Positions 13,200 through 22,612 are shown, counted from the first letter of the stretch. The stretch is 64,000 bases of DNA from Herbaspirillum frisingense GSF30 (GCF_000300975.2 NZ_AEEC02000027.1:1-64000); one strand, 5' to 3'. Made by a program: numbers and translations. Notes: generated from the letters alone by a model not told the origin.

Positions 13200-14510
13200 A
13201 TGGAATTCAACGCTCAGGCGGACCAGGCAGGCAAGCTCGCAGATATCGAACCGGCCACGCCGGCAGGGACGGTCGACATGGTGGACGGCAAGCGCCGCAA
13301 GCTGATACAGGGTGCAGGCCTGGCGGCCGGGACCGGCATGCTGGGACTGACCAGCGGCGGCGCCTGGGCCGCCGGTTCGGACAAACCGGAAAAGGAAGAG
13401 GTCAAGATCGGCTTCATTCCCCTGACCGACTGCGCTTCGGTGGTGATGGCCTCGGTGCTGGGCTTCGACAAGAAGTACGGCATCAAGATCGTCCCCAGCA
13501 AGGAAGCCTCCTGGGCCGGCGTGCGCGACAAGCTGACCAATGGCGAGCTGGATGCGGCGCACGTGCTCTATGGCCTGATCTACGGCGTGCAGATGGGCAT
13601 CGGCGGGCAGAAGAAGGACATGGCCGTGCTCATGGGCCTGAACCACAACGGCCAGGCCATCACGCTATCCAAGAAGCTGGCCGACAAGGGCGCCGTCGAT
13701 GGCGCTTCGCTGGCCAAGCTGATGCAGACCGACAAGCGCGAATACACCTTTGCCCAGACCTTCCCCACCGGCACCCACGCCATGTGGCTGTATTACTGGC
13801 TGGCCGCCAACGGCATCCATCCGATGAAGGATGCCAAGGTGATCACCGTGCCGCCGCCGCAGATGGTGGCCAATATGCGGGTGGGCAACATGGACGGCTT
13901 CTGCGTGGGCGAGCCCTGGGGCCATCGCGCCATCGTCGACGGCGTGGGCATCACCGCCATCACCACCCAGGACATCTGGAAGGACCACCCGGAAAAGGTG
14001 CTGGGTACCTCGCTGGAGTTCGTCCAGAAATACCCAAACACCTGCCGCGCCATGATGGCCGCCATCCTGGACGCCAGCAAATGGATCGACGCCTCGCTGG
14101 CCAACAAGAACAAGATGGCCGAGGTCATCGCCGACAAGTCCTATGTCAACACCAGCAAGGACGTGATCGACCAGCGCATCCTGGGCCGCTACCAGAACGG
14201 ACTGGGCAAGACCTGGGACGACCCCAACTACATGAAGTTCTACGACGAAGGCCAGGTCAACTTCCCCTTCCTGTCGGACGGCATGTGGTTCATGACCCAG
14301 CATCGCCGCTGGGGCCTGCTCAAGAGCGATCCGGACTACCTTGCCGTGGCCAAGTCGGTGAACCAGATCGATCTCTACAAGGAGGCTGCCGCCATGACCA
14401 AGACGCCCCTGCCCAAGGAAGTCATGCGCAGCTCCAAACTGGTCGATGGCGTGGTCTGGGACGGCAAGAATCCGGCTGCCTATGCGCAGTCGTTCAAGAT
14501 CAAGGTGTAA
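13200..14510 (+). CDS. nrtA: Nitrate-type ABC transporter substrate-binding protein (NrtA/CmpA family)
   Basis: 436 residues. A twin-arginine signal (KRRKLIQGAGLAAG, R32/R33, cleavage near AWA) is followed by the NrtA/CmpA-type periplasmic binding fold (VKIGFIPLTDCASVVMA, VLYGLIYGVQMG, FCVGEPWGHRA). NrtA binds nitrate and nitrite for high-affinity uptake; CmpA binds bicarbonate, so the ligand is not certain from sequence alone. The ATG at 13200 follows AAGGGGAAGGGTGCT and is preferred over 13128, which lies inside the leader terminator region. It is the first gene of an operon with a permease and an ATPase. Confidence 0.9.
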   Translation: MEFNAQADQAGKLADIEPATPAGTVDMVDGKRRKLIQGAGLAAGTGMLGLTSGGAWAAGSDKPEKEEVKIGFIPLTDCASVVMASVLGFDKKYGIKIVPSKEASWAGVRDKLTNGELDAAHVLYGLIYGVQMGIGGQKKDMAVLMGLNHNGQAITLSKKLADKGAVDGASLAKLMQTDKREYTFAQTFPTGTHAMWLYYWLAANGIHPMKDAKVITVPPPQMVANMRVGNMDGFCVGEPWGHRAIVDGVGITAITTQDIWKDHPEKVLGTSLEFVQKYPNTCRAMMAAILDASKWIDASLANKNKMAEVIADKSYVNTSKDVIDQRILGRYQNGLGKTWDDPNYMKFYDEGQVNFPFLSDGMWFMTQHRRWGLLKSDPDYLAVAKSVNQIDLYKEAAAMTKTPLPKEVMRSSKLVDGVVWDGKNPAAYAQSFKIKV

Positions 14511-14586
14511 GCCTCGGCGGCCAGCGCTGGCAGTGCAGCCAAAGCGCTGGCCGTCACAGTGAAGTGTCATCAGCAAGGGGAAAGCG

Positions 14587-15516
14587 ATGAGTGCAGTCAT
14601 GGAAAACATCATGGGCGATAACGCCAAGCCCGCCGGCAACAGCCAGGTTGCAGCAGTGGCTGCGGCCAGCCAGGCGCAGCCGGCATCGGTGGCACCTGCC
14701 ACCACGACCAGGGTACGCAGCGCCAGGAAGCGCCTGGCCGCAGGCGGGCTGTTCATGCGGGTGGTGCCGCCGGTCCTGGGCGTGGCGCTGCTGGTACTGG
14801 TGTGGCAGATCATTGCGCTGAAGACCGCAAGTTTCCCCACGCCATGGGTCACCCTGAAGGAGGCCGGCGTGATGTTTTCCGATCCCTTCTATCGCAACAG
14901 CCCCAATGACCAGGGCATAGGCTGGAACGTGCTGGCCTCGCTGCAGCGGGTCGGCATGGGCTTCGGCCTGGCGGCGCTGGCGGGCATCCCGCTGGGGTTT
15001 GCCATCGGCCGGGTGGAATTCCTCTCGCGCATGTTCGGCCCCATCATCAGCCTGCTGCGCCCGGTTTCGCCACTGGCCTGGCTGCCCATCGGGCTGCTGG
15101 TATTCAAGTCGGCCAATCCGGCGGCGATCTGGTCGATCTTCATCTGCTCGATCTGGCCGATGATCATCAACACCGCCGTGGGCGTGCAGCGGGTGCCGCA
15201 GGATTACATGAACGTGGCGCGCGTGCTGAACCTGTCGGAGTGGAAGGTGCTGACCAAGATCCTGTTCCCCTCGGTATTGCCCTACATGCTGACGGGCGTG
15301 CGCCTGTCCATCGGCACCGCCTGGCTGGTCATCGTGGCCGCCGAGATGCTGACCGGCGGCGTGGGCATCGGCTTCTGGGTCTGGGACGAATGGAACAACC
15401 TGAACGTGCCGCACATCATCATCGCCATCGTCGTCATCGGGGTGGTGGGGCTGGTGCTGGAGCAATTGCTGGTGGCTCTGGCCAAGGCCTTTACCTATGA
15501 ACAGGTCAACAACTGA
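14587..15516 (+). CDS. nrtB: Nitrate-type ABC transporter permease
   Basis: 309 residues, a BPD-type permease of the NrtB/SsuC/TauC family. The first ~55 residues are a low-complexity, Ala-rich cytoplasmic extension; about six transmembrane helices follow, with the ATPase-docking loop [17 protein letters not shown] in the EAA position. The extension is longer than usual for the family. AGCAAGGGGAAAGCG precedes the ATG. It lies 76 bp after nrtA and 17 bp before the ATPase gene. Confidence 0.9.
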   Translation: MSAVMENIMGDNAKPAGNSQVAAVAAASQAQPASVAPATTTRVRSARKRLAAGGLFMRVVPPVLGVALLVLVWQIIALKTASFPTPWVTLKEAGVMFSDPFYRNSPNDQGIGWNVLASLQRVGMGFGLAALAGIPLGFAIGRVEFLSRMFGPIISLLRPVSPLAWLPIGLLVFKSANPAAIWSIFICSIWPMIINTAVGVQRVPQDYMNVARVLNLSEWKVLTKILFPSVLPYMLTGVRLSIGTAWLVIVAAEMLTGGVGIGFWVWDEWNNLNVPHIIIAIVVIGVVGLVLEQLLVALAKAFTYEQVNN

Positions 15517-15533
15517 ACAGGCGGGAGCACATC

Positions 15534-16346
15534 ATGGATAACATCAACGGCAAATTCATCGACATCCACGGCGTGGAGATGGTGTTCCATACCAGAAAGG
15601 GTGACTTCCACGCGCTGCGCGAGATCAACCTGACGGTGGCCAAGGGCGAGTTCATTACCCTGATCGGCCACTCCGGCTGCGGCAAGTCGACCCTGCTCAA
15701 TCTCATCGCCGGCCTGCTCAAGCCCAGCGACGGCGTGCTTCTGTGCGCCAACCGCGAGATCGGTGGCCCGGCCCCGGAGCGGGCGGTGGTGTTCCAGAAC
15801 CATTCGCTGCTGCCCTGGCTGACCTGCTATGAAAACATCTACCTGGGCGTGGAACGCGTCTTCGGCGCCAGCGAAAACCGCACGCAACTGCGCGACCGCA
15901 CCCGCGCCGCGCTGGCGCTGGTGGGTCTGGGCGCGGCCGAGACCAAGCGTCCCAATGAAATCTCCGGCGGCATGAAGCAGCGCGTAGGCATTGCCCGTGC
16001 ACTGGCGATGGAACCCAAGGTCCTGCTGATGGACGAGCCTTTCGGCGCCCTCGATGCACTGACCCGCGCGCACCTGCAGGATGAACTGCTCAAGATCGTT
16101 GCCAAGACCGAATCGACCGTGGTCATGGTGACCCATGACGTGGACGAAGCGGTACTGCTGTCGGATCGCATCGTCATGATGACCAACGGCCCGGCCGCCA
16201 CCATCGGCGAAGTGCTGGAAGTGAAGCTGGCCCGGCCGCGTGACCGGGTGGCGCTGGCGCAGGACGCGCAGTATGGCCTGTACCGCACTGCGGTGCTGGA
16301 ATTCCTGTATCGCAAGCAGGCCCATCCGGCACGCGAGGCGGCCTGA
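15534..16346 (+). CDS. nrtD: Nitrate-type ABC transporter ATP-binding protein
   Basis: 270 residues with Walker [10 protein letters not shown], the NrtD/SsuB-style segment [18 protein letters not shown], signature [15 protein letters not shown] and Walker [15 protein letters not shown]. There is no C-terminal substrate-binding extension, so it corresponds to the short NrtD form rather than the fused NrtC. It would energise NrtB. No nitrate or nitrite reductase gene follows here, so reduction must be encoded elsewhere. Confidence 0.9.
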   Translation: MDNINGKFIDIHGVEMVFHTRKGDFHALREINLTVAKGEFITLIGHSGCGKSTLLNLIAGLLKPSDGVLLCANREIGGPAPERAVVFQNHSLLPWLTCYENIYLGVERVFGASENRTQLRDRTRAALALVGLGAAETKRPNEISGGMKQRVGIARALAMEPKVLLMDEPFGALDALTRAHLQDELLKIVAKTESTVVMVTHDVDEAVLLSDRIVMMTNGPAATIGEVLEVKLARPRDRVALAQDAQYGLYRTAVLEFLYRKQAHPAREAA

Positions 16347-16459
16347 GTCGCCCTGGCCTGGAGTCTGGGCTCCGGCCCCGGCCCTCGCGCAGGCGCGCAG
16401 ATGCTCAGTGTGTTGCGCGCCTGTCCGCTTTTCGTTGCATCGTTGGAAGGAAGCCTGCC

Positions 16460-17149
16460 ATGTCCACCCTGGCCTTGATCGATACCGCACCCGACCGCGA
16501 GGCCGAGGATGCATCCACCGTGCCGTTGTCGGGAGAAGTCTTCGGCGCCATGATCAATCTTTCCGGGCGCCGCCGTTTCACCTCACAGCGCCTGGTGCTC
16601 TACGCAGTGCTGGCCTCGCAGGGGCAGCAGGGAGCCTGTGCTACCGCCCGCGAGGCGCTGGCCCTGTTCAGCAATGCCCATGCGGCCCTGCTCAAGCGGT
16701 CGGGTGATTTGCCCGGGGTGTTCTGCCCCGAGCTGGAAGAGGTCTATTACGGGCGGCCAGCCGGCGACGCCCGCATCACCGCATTTGCCGCACTGGCGCA
16801 GCGGACCCTCAACGCCATTGAAGACCGTCTCAAGAGCGGCCCCGAACTGCTGGCGCAACTGGTGCAGGAGACCACGCCGCTGCTGGGCGTGCTCAACGAG
16901 ATCACGGCGGTCTACGAGGCGCAGTCCAGGAAGCATGCGCGGCTCATGCGCGAGCAGTTGCGCGGGATCATGACCGACATCGAGGTCATCGCCCGCGAAG
17001 CCAAGATGGTGGCCTTCAATGCGCGCATCGTGGCGGCCCGTTCGGGGCAGGCGGGCAAGGAATTCTCGGTGGTGGCTGGCGTGCTTTCCAACATCACCGG
17101 CGAGATCGATGAACTGGTCAAGGAAGCCCTGAGCGGCGCAGCGGCCTGA
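16460..17149 (+). CDS. Soluble PilJ/NarX-type sensing segment joined to a chemoreceptor-like signalling tip
   Basis: 229 residues with no transmembrane helix. Near the N-terminus, INLSGRRRFTSQRLVLYAVL resembles the INxxGxxRMxSxRL box of PilJ_N and NarX/NarQ sensing domains. Helical bundle sequence follows (~50-150). The last ~70 residues read like a chemoreceptor hairpin tip (IAREAKMVAFNARIVAARSG, then EFSVVAGVLSNITGEIDELV), but the long coiled coil and methylation helices are missing. It is 113 bp after the ATPase gene and probably in the operon. A cytoplasmic nitrate/nitrite reporter that contacts CheW/CheA or dimerises with a receptor is possible; this is inference. Confidence 0.7.
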   Translation: MSTLALIDTAPDREAEDASTVPLSGEVFGAMINLSGRRRFTSQRLVLYAVLASQGQQGACATAREALALFSNAHAALLKRSGDLPGVFCPELEEVYYGRPAGDARITAFAALAQRTLNAIEDRLKSGPELLAQLVQETTPLLGVLNEITAVYEAQSRKHARLMREQLRGIMTDIEVIAREAKMVAFNARIVAARSGQAGKEFSVVAGVLSNITGEIDELVKEALSGAAA

Positions 17150-17150
17150 G

Positions 17151-17180
17151 TGGGTTTCAGGGGGCTTCAGCGGGTTTCAG
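17151..17180. repeat. Three 10-bp tandem repeats after the nitrate operon
   Basis: TGGGTTTCAG, GGGGCTTCAG and CGGGTTTCAG follow one another directly after the stop codon at 17149. They lie between convergent genes. No function is suggested. Confidence 0.7.
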
Positions 17181-17186
17181 TGGACA

Positions 17187-17564
17187 TCACACTTCGCGCC
17201 TGCAGGCGGCCCATGCCACCAGCAACCAGGCGGCCAGGAAGGCCGCCCCACCCAGGGGCGTGATGGCGCCCAGGATGCGCGTTCCCGTCAGCGCCAGCAG
17301 GTAGAGGCTGCCGCTGAAGACGACGATGCCGGCCAGCATCAGATTGCCGGCCCAGCGCATTGCCGCACCGGCCATGCGCGGCATGAGCAGGGCGATGGCG
17401 ATCATGCCCAGCGCGTGCATGACCTGGTAGGTCACGGCGGTATGCCAGATCGCCAGCATCTCTTCCGAAATCATCCGCTTCAGGCCGTGCGCGCCAAAGG
17501 CGCCACAGCCGACGGCGATGAACATGTTGATGGCGCCGGCGGCGATCAGGGTGCGTTCTTTCAT
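17187..17564 (-). CDS. DUF423 small inner-membrane protein (YgdD type)
   Basis: 125 residues, four predicted transmembrane helices. The N-terminus AAGAINMFIAVGCGAFGAHGLK is the DUF423 signature, and the end GGAAFLAAWLLVAWAA is the fourth helix. Members such as E. coli YgdD are inner-membrane proteins of unknown role. The ATG at 17564 is chosen because the frame further upstream is Arg/Pro-rich and would put charges before the first helix. It follows the gene at 17593-18051 by 28 bp on the same strand. Confidence 0.9.
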   Translation of the reverse strand: MKERTLIAAGAINMFIAVGCGAFGAHGLKRMISEEMLAIWHTAVTYQVMHALGMIAIALLMPRMAGAAMRWAGNLMLAGIVVFSGSLYLLALTGTRILGAITPLGGAAFLAAWLLVAWAACRREV

Positions 17565-17592
17565 CGGTGGCTTTCTTCGTATCCGGGGCGGC

Positions 17593-18051
17593 TCAGTACG
17601 GGCGCTGCGACCTGCCCAGCCGATATTCATGACGCAGCACGAACTGTGAGGTGGCAATCAGACCGGATAGCCCCAGGATCAGTTGCGTGAGCGTATCGGG
17701 CGGCAGTACCCAGACCGAGCCGGCAGGGGCGGGGACATTGGCGGCTGCGCTGATGACGGGGGCCGCCCAGGCAGCTTCCTCGCTGACATCCAGCAGGATC
17801 TGGCCTTCCGGTGTGGTGTGCAGATAGATCTCGCCGCCCAGTTCCAGTGTGAAGCAGATGCCCTGGCCGGCGTTGACGGTGTTCATCTTGTGGCGGAACA
17901 CCACTGCCTGCAGTTCGCGGTTGTAGGTATCGATCCAGGTTTCCACTTCGTGGACGTTCTGCAGGACGATCCAGCGTCGCGGCGCGGGGATGGAATCGGC
18001 ACCGGCAACGGCGTCATCCGGGAAGATCGGTTCGGGGGCTTGATCGGACAT
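17593..18051 (-). CDS. Hypothetical cytoplasmic protein
   Basis: 152 residues, acidic. The middle part (WIVLQNVHEVETWIDTYNRE and LGGEIYLHTTPEGQILLDVS) alternates beta-rich and helical segments. There is a mildly hydrophobic stretch near the C-terminus (LTQLILGLSGLIATSQFVL) that may be a membrane contact. I recognise no family. It is adjacent to DUF423 on the same strand. Coding is supported by codon-position GC bias and lack of a better frame. Confidence 0.5.
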   Translation of the reverse strand: MSDQAPEPIFPDDAVAGADSIPAPRRWIVLQNVHEVETWIDTYNRELQAVVFRHKMNTVNAGQGICFTLELGGEIYLHTTPEGQILLDVSEEAAWAAPVISAAANVPAPAGSVWVLPPDTLTQLILGLSGLIATSQFVLRHEYRLGRSQRPY

Positions 18052-18099
18052 GTCGGTGGGCAGGGCAGGCAGACTCGGTAAAACCGGAAGTATACCGGA

Positions 18100-20046
18100 T
18101 CAGCTCTCCCGCGCCGTGGCCGGGTCCTGCCGGGTGCCTCGATCAAGATGCCAGGCCACCGATGCCTGGCCGGCCAGTTCGCGCACTTCGCGCAGGCGGG
18201 CCATCTCGCTGTGGGACAGGCGTTCGCTGTGGCGGCGCAAGCCACCCAGGTCGTGCAGGGCGGTCTCGGCGTCGATGCTGGCCAGCCCGGCCTGGCGCTG
18301 CAGGCGACGCAAGGTCGATGGCGGCTGGTGGGCGACTACCGCCTCCAGATAGTCACGATTGGCCTTGAGACCGAGCGCGATGCGTTCGCGCGGCGAGGCG
18401 CCCAGTTCGGGCCATAGCGCCAGGGCGGCCAGCAGGGCGACGGCGCTGCCGATCAGGTTGTCCAAGGCCCGGGCCGAGGCGATGCCGACACCAGGTTGCA
18501 GCATTTCCGTCACGCAGATGAACAACATGGTCAGGAACACCACGAACACCGTGTAGTTCACCAGCCGCAGGGCGATGGCCAGGCCGGCCAGCATCACCGC
18601 CACCAGCGGCAGCACCCAGCTCATGCCGGAAGCCACATGGAGCAGGCTCAGTGCCAATGCACCGCCCAGCAGGCTGCCCAGGATGCGTTCCAGGCAGCGC
18701 GTCCAGGTCTGGCGTGCCGCACCTTGCAGTACTACCACCACGGCCATCGTGGCCCAGTAGGGATAGCCAAGCTGGAACACCTGGGCCGCATAGAATACCG
18801 CCGCCACACCAGCGGCCTGGCGGGCGCCCTGTTGCAGGCCCCGGCCCAGCCCGGTGCGCCAGGCGGGTTGCAGTGTGGGTGGCACGGCGGCGGCGGGCGA
18901 CGCATCGGGTTCATCGCTACCGTGCTCGGCCCGGTATTGCGCCCAGGCGGGATCGGACAGCAGCAGCGTGTGGGCCTGCATCAAGGCCGACAGGCAGCCA
19001 GTCATCAACGGGTCGGCCAGCTGGCTGGCGCGCCTTATGTCGATGGGGCGGGACTGGTTCGATGGCAGCGGGATCTGTGGCGGCAGCGTCAGCCTCTGGT
19101 AGGCGCGCAGCACTACGATACGCGCCACCCTTGCCACGATGCGCCGCTCGGCGGCCGAGCCCAGTTGCTGGATGGCGGCGTGTTCCAGCGCGATCAAGGC
19201 GCTGAAGATCATTTCACAGGCCTCCAGCAGGCGCCGATAGGGCTGGGCTCTGTGGCCGGAGGAGCGTTCATGAGGCTGCAGCATCGAGCGCAGCCGTTCC
19301 AGGGCCAATCGCACGGCGCGGCGGTGTTCGCCGTGTTCGCTGTGCCATTGCTGTTCCCGATGCTGGCCGTCGCGCGCGGCGAGCAGGTCGCGGCTCATGT
19401 CGAGCATGCGCAGCAGCGCCGCCTGCGCGGCCTGGCGCAGGGCCGTGTGTTCGTCGATACGCCAGAAAAGATTGATCAGCAGCCACGCCCAGAGCGCGCC
19501 GATCAGGAAAGATGCGGCCTGCAGCGCCGCCAGCGCCGGCGCATGCGGGAAGCCCGCCGCTACCACCGCCACCACCGCCAGCAGCGTCCCCAGCAGCGCT
19601 GCGGACTGGATCGCACCGGTCAGCGTGACGCTGAGCAGCACCATCACCGGTGCGGCGAGCAGGGCCGCATGACTGCTCCAGGAGGCGCTCCAGGAACCGA
19701 TGAATGCCACCGCCGTGCCCGCCACCGCAAAGCCGGCCAGCAGGCGCCGCCGCTGGGTATGCGGCCCCGGGGCATCGCACAGGCAGGTCCAGAAGGCGGC
19801 GAACACGGCCCAGGCCAGCCAGTGCTGACCGCTGATCATGGCCGCCGCCAGCGGCAGCGCGATGGCCAGGCAGGCGCGCCAGCCTTCCTCGGCACTGAAC
19901 TGCTCCTGCAGCAAGGGGAAGGAGCGCAACTCCAGCCGTCGCGCGGCACGACGGGTGAATGCGGCCATCCGGCTGGCAAGCCGGCCATGGCGGTGCGGCA
20001 GGGACGGACGGTGAAGGAAGGTGAAGGGCGTACGGGCGGTTTTCAT
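18100..20046 (-). CDS. FUSC-family aromatic acid/efflux membrane protein
   Basis: About 648 residues. Two hydrophobic blocks of roughly five to six helices (~55-200 and ~410-560) are separated by a soluble helical region, followed by a cytosolic tail. This duplicated plan is that of FUSC proteins (YccS, AaeB, fusaric acid resistance), which export aromatic carboxylates. No partner membrane-fusion (AaeA-like) gene lies beside it. The ATG at 20046 and an upstream GTG at 20103 are both possible; neither has a good ribosome site. Confidence 0.82.
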   Translation of the reverse strand: MKTARTPFTFLHRPSLPHRHGRLASRMAAFTRRAARRLELRSFPLLQEQFSAEEGWRACLAIALPLAAAMISGQHWLAWAVFAAFWTCLCDAPGPHTQRRRLLAGFAVAGTAVAFIGSWSASWSSHAALLAAPVMVLLSVTLTGAIQSAALLGTLLAVVAVVAAGFPHAPALAALQAASFLIGALWAWLLINLFWRIDEHTALRQAAQAALLRMLDMSRDLLAARDGQHREQQWHSEHGEHRRAVRLALERLRSMLQPHERSSGHRAQPYRRLLEACEMIFSALIALEHAAIQQLGSAAERRIVARVARIVVLRAYQRLTLPPQIPLPSNQSRPIDIRRASQLADPLMTGCLSALMQAHTLLLSDPAWAQYRAEHGSDEPDASPAAAVPPTLQPAWRTGLGRGLQQGARQAAGVAAVFYAAQVFQLGYPYWATMAVVVVLQGAARQTWTRCLERILGSLLGGALALSLLHVASGMSWVLPLVAVMLAGLAIALRLVNYTVFVVFLTMLFICVTEMLQPGVGIASARALDNLIGSAVALLAALALWPELGASPRERIALGLKANRDYLEAVVAHQPPSTLRRLQRQAGLASIDAETALHDLGGLRRHSERLSHSEMARLREVRELAGQASVAWHLDRGTRQDPATARES

Positions 20047-20318
20047 CGGGACTGCATCAACGCGGTGGGACCACTTTGAAAGGATATGAGGAGTTTCTTT
20101 CACGAATACTACAGGCGACCTGCATCAATGCGCAGGGCCTGGAGGTAGTAGGTCTGGGAGGTCGGGGGCGGTCGATCTCTTCGCTACCTCCCGTGCCAAG
20201 CACTTTCCATGCCGGTGGTGTTGCCGCCGGTCGGGTTTGGCGGAGATGGGTTGCGGTGAGGGGGAGCCGGCAGGCGGGGAAGTGCCTGCGCGGGGGGGGG
20301 ACTGGCGGGACCGCGCCT

Positions 20319-20798
20319 TCAGGCCCCGAAGCGCTGCAATACCGTCACTGCCTCGGCGCCCAGCAAGGGACCTTCCACGCTGACCGCAGGTGCAGAATCT
20401 TGCACCACGTCAGCTGCGCGCAGGGGAAGTTGCGGCCCGCCCAGCGCGTCGCCGATCTGCGCAGTGGAGGCGGCATAGATCACGCGGCCGATGCCGCCCC
20501 AGAACATCGCGCCGCAGCACATTGCGCAGGGTTCGCCACTGGCGTAGACGGTGGCGCCGCGCATGGCTTCCAGCCCCAGCTCTTTCTGTGCGCGCCGCAC
20601 CAGCACCATTTCGGCGTGGCCGGTGCAGTCGGCGGCGGTGTTCTGGTTGTTCATCGCCGTCATCAGCACCTTGCCGTCGGGCGCGACCAGGGTGGCGCCG
20701 AAGGGCATATCGCCGCGCTTGAGCGCTTGTTCGGAGGCATCGATGGCCAGGCGCATGGCGGCGTGGTCTTGTTCGTTGAAGGGGACGGGGATACGCAT
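20319..20798 (-). CDS. Zinc-dependent nucleoside/guanine deaminase family protein
   Basis: 159 residues with the cytidine/deoxycytidylate deaminase zinc site: CTGHAEMVL (H61, E63) and GEPCAMC (C91, C94). The layout is closest to the guanine deaminase (GuaD)/tRNA adenosine deaminase branch. A metabolic purine or pyrimidine deaminase fits its place after a BMP-type binding protein. The ATG at 20798 follows GTGAGGCCGACC. It overlaps nothing and is 8 bp downstream of the flavin reductase gene, so the two are likely translated from one mRNA. Confidence 0.85.
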   Translation of the reverse strand: MRIPVPFNEQDHAAMRLAIDASEQALKRGDMPFGATLVAPDGKVLMTAMNNQNTAADCTGHAEMVLVRRAQKELGLEAMRGATVYASGEPCAMCCGAMFWGGIGRVIYAASTAQIGDALGGPQLPLRAADVVQDSAPAVSVEGPLLGAEAVTVLQRFGA

Positions 20799-20806
20799 GG
20801 TCGGCC

Positions 20807-21433
20807 TCACATTTCGTCGATCGGGGTGGTGGCTTGTGCTTTGTCGAGCGTGAAGCGGCCGCTGGCGTTGAGGTAGAAGCTGGCGCCGAAGCGGCCTACC
20901 GGATGATAGTCCTGCAGGCGCACGCGCCATTGTTCGGTATCGACCAGGCCATCGCGCGCGGCCAGCCATTGCACGCGGCCGATGAAGATGTAGCGGCTGG
21001 CCGTTTCCAGTTTTTCATGCAGCACGCATTCAAAGGCGACCGGCGCCTCGGCGATGCGCGGCGGCCGGATCGTCTGCGCCGGCACGGGGTGCAGGCCGGC
21101 GTGCTCCAGCTCGCTCTGGTGTGGCGGCAGGGTGGCAGCGCAGGCGTCCATTTGCGCGCACATGGCCTCGTCGGTCAGGTGCACGACAAACTCGCCGGTG
21201 CGCAGGATGTTGGCTGCGGTGTCCTTGAGTGCGCCGTCCTGCAGGCGGTTGATGCTGACCATCACGATAGGCGGATCTTCGCCGAGCATGTTGAACATGG
21301 AGAACGGCGCGGCGTTGACCGTGCCGTCTTCGCCCAGCGTGGTGATGAGCGCGATCGGGCGCGGCACGATCAGGCTGGCCATCAGCTTGTAGCGCTGGTA
21401 GACGCTGAGTTCGGCGAAGTCGATTTCTGTCAT
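20807..21433 (-). CDS. Flavin reductase-like FMN-binding protein
   Basis: 208 residues. The split-barrel FMN-binding fold is indicated by IVPRPIALITTLGEDGTVNAAPFSMFN, FVVHLTDE and VPAQTIRPPRI. Members either supply reduced FMN to a monooxygenase or act as flavoprotein hydroxylase components; no oxygenase is present beside it. It lies between the BMP substrate-binding protein and the deaminase on the same strand, so a shared substrate, probably a nitrogen heterocycle, is likely. Confidence 0.85.
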   Translation of the reverse strand: MTEIDFAELSVYQRYKLMASLIVPRPIALITTLGEDGTVNAAPFSMFNMLGEDPPIVMVSINRLQDGALKDTAANILRTGEFVVHLTDEAMCAQMDACAATLPPHQSELEHAGLHPVPAQTIRPPRIAEAPVAFECVLHEKLETASRYIFIGRVQWLAARDGLVDTEQWRVRLQDYHPVGRFGASFYLNASGRFTLDKAQATTPIDEM

Positions 21434-21526
21434 GGCGTTTTCTTCATATTCCTTGAAGCGATTGTGAGCTTTCGGCTTGCCCCGTTTGCTCTCCCGAACA
21501 AAGCAAGCCGGTATCGGTAGCCAGGG

Positions 21527-22612
21527 TCAGGGTTGCTTGCCCTGGATGCCTTCCACATACCACTTCATGGTCCAGAGCTCGGACTCGGGTACGGTGCGGC
21601 GGGCGGCGACCTGCAACTGTCCGCCCTGGTTGTTGATGGGGCCGGCGAAGGGCTGCAAGGTGCCGGCGACGATGGCCTTGCGGCGCTCTTCCGCCTGCGC
21701 CACTACCTCCTTGGGCAGCCCGGCGTTGTAGGGGGCGAGCTGGAAGATACCCTCCTTCATGCCCCACTTGGTGTCCTCCGCCTTCCATTGGCCTTCCAGC
21801 ACCTGCCGCACCTTGTGGACGTAGTACACGCCCCAGTTCAGCGTATTGCCGGTCAGATGCGCCCTGGGACCGAAGCGGCTCATGTCGGAGTCCTGGCCGA
21901 AGGCGTACAGGCCCTTGCTTTCCGCCACCTGCACCGGTGCCGGCGAGTCGGTGTTCTGGTAGAACACGTCGGCGCCTTGCGCGGCCAGCGTCTGCGCGGC
22001 ATCGCGCTCCAGGCTGGGGTCGTACCAGGCGTTGATCCACACCACCTTGGCGTTGACCTTGGGGTTCACACTGCGAGCACCCAATACGAAGGCGTCCAGG
22101 TTGCGGATCACCTCGGGGATCGGAATCGGCGCCACATAGCCCAGCGTATTGGTCTTGGTCATGCGTCCGGCGATGGTGCCCAGCACATAGGCGCCTTCAT
22201 AGAAACGCGTCTGGTACAGGCCGACATTGCGCGCCATCGTGTAGCCGGAGCAGTGTTCGAAGATCACGTCCGGGTTTTCCTTGGCCACGCGCAGCACCGG
22301 GTTCATGAAGCCGAACGAGGTGGCGAAGATCATCTTGCAGCCGTCATCGATCAGCTGGCGCATGACACGCTCGGCCTCCGGCGTTTCCGGCACGCGCTCG
22401 ACGAATACCGTCTCGATGCGGGCGCCGAATTCCTTTTCCAGCATGCGTCGTCCGAGATCATGCTGGAAAGACCAGCCGATGTCGGCCACCGGCCCCGGAT
22501 AGATGAAGCCGATCTTCAGCTTCGGTGCAGCGGCCAGGGCGGCGAACGGTTGCGAGGACGCAGCTACGGCGGCGGCGCTGGATGCAAGCAGAAATTGACG
22601 GCGGTTCATCAC
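21527..22612 (-). CDS. BMP-family ABC transporter substrate-binding protein
   Basis: 361 residues. A twin-arginine signal (MNRRQFLLASSAAAVAASS) leads to a BMP/Med-type binding protein (KIGFIYPGPVADIGWSFQHD, FATSFGFMNPVLRVAK, FEHCSGYTMARNVGLYQTR). Bacterial BMP proteins commonly bind nucleosides or purines. No permease or ATPase gene is adjacent, so the rest of the transporter must be elsewhere or shared. Two palindromic sites upstream (22662-22673, 22742-22753) probably bind the GntR protein encoded at 22875. Confidence 0.88.
   Translation of the reverse strand: MMNRRQFLLASSAAAVAASSQPFAALAAAPKLKIGFIYPGPVADIGWSFQHDLGRRMLEKEFGARIETVFVERVPETPEAERVMRQLIDDGCKMIFATSFGFMNPVLRVAKENPDVIFEHCSGYTMARNVGLYQTRFYEGAYVLGTIAGRMTKTNTLGYVAPIPIPEVIRNLDAFVLGARSVNPKVNAKVVWINAWYDPSLERDAAQTLAAQGADVFYQNTDSPAPVQVAESKGLYAFGQDSDMSRFGPRAHLTGNTLNWGVYYVHKVRQVLEGQWKAEDTKWGMKEGIFQLAPYNAGLPKEVVAQAEERRKAIVAGTLQPFAGPINNQGGQLQVAARRTVPESELWTMKWYVEGIQGKQP

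Noticed and set aside
13118..14590. 490-codon alternative frame overlapping nrtA
   Set aside because: It starts in the leader terminator and its translation is Gly/Arg/Gln-rich without family features, whereas the nrtA frame has a Tat signal and family motifs.
18496..20079. 527-codon frame antisense to the FUSC gene
   Set aside because: Gln/Arg/His-rich low-complexity translation typical of an antisense frame; the FUSC frame has clear membrane helices.
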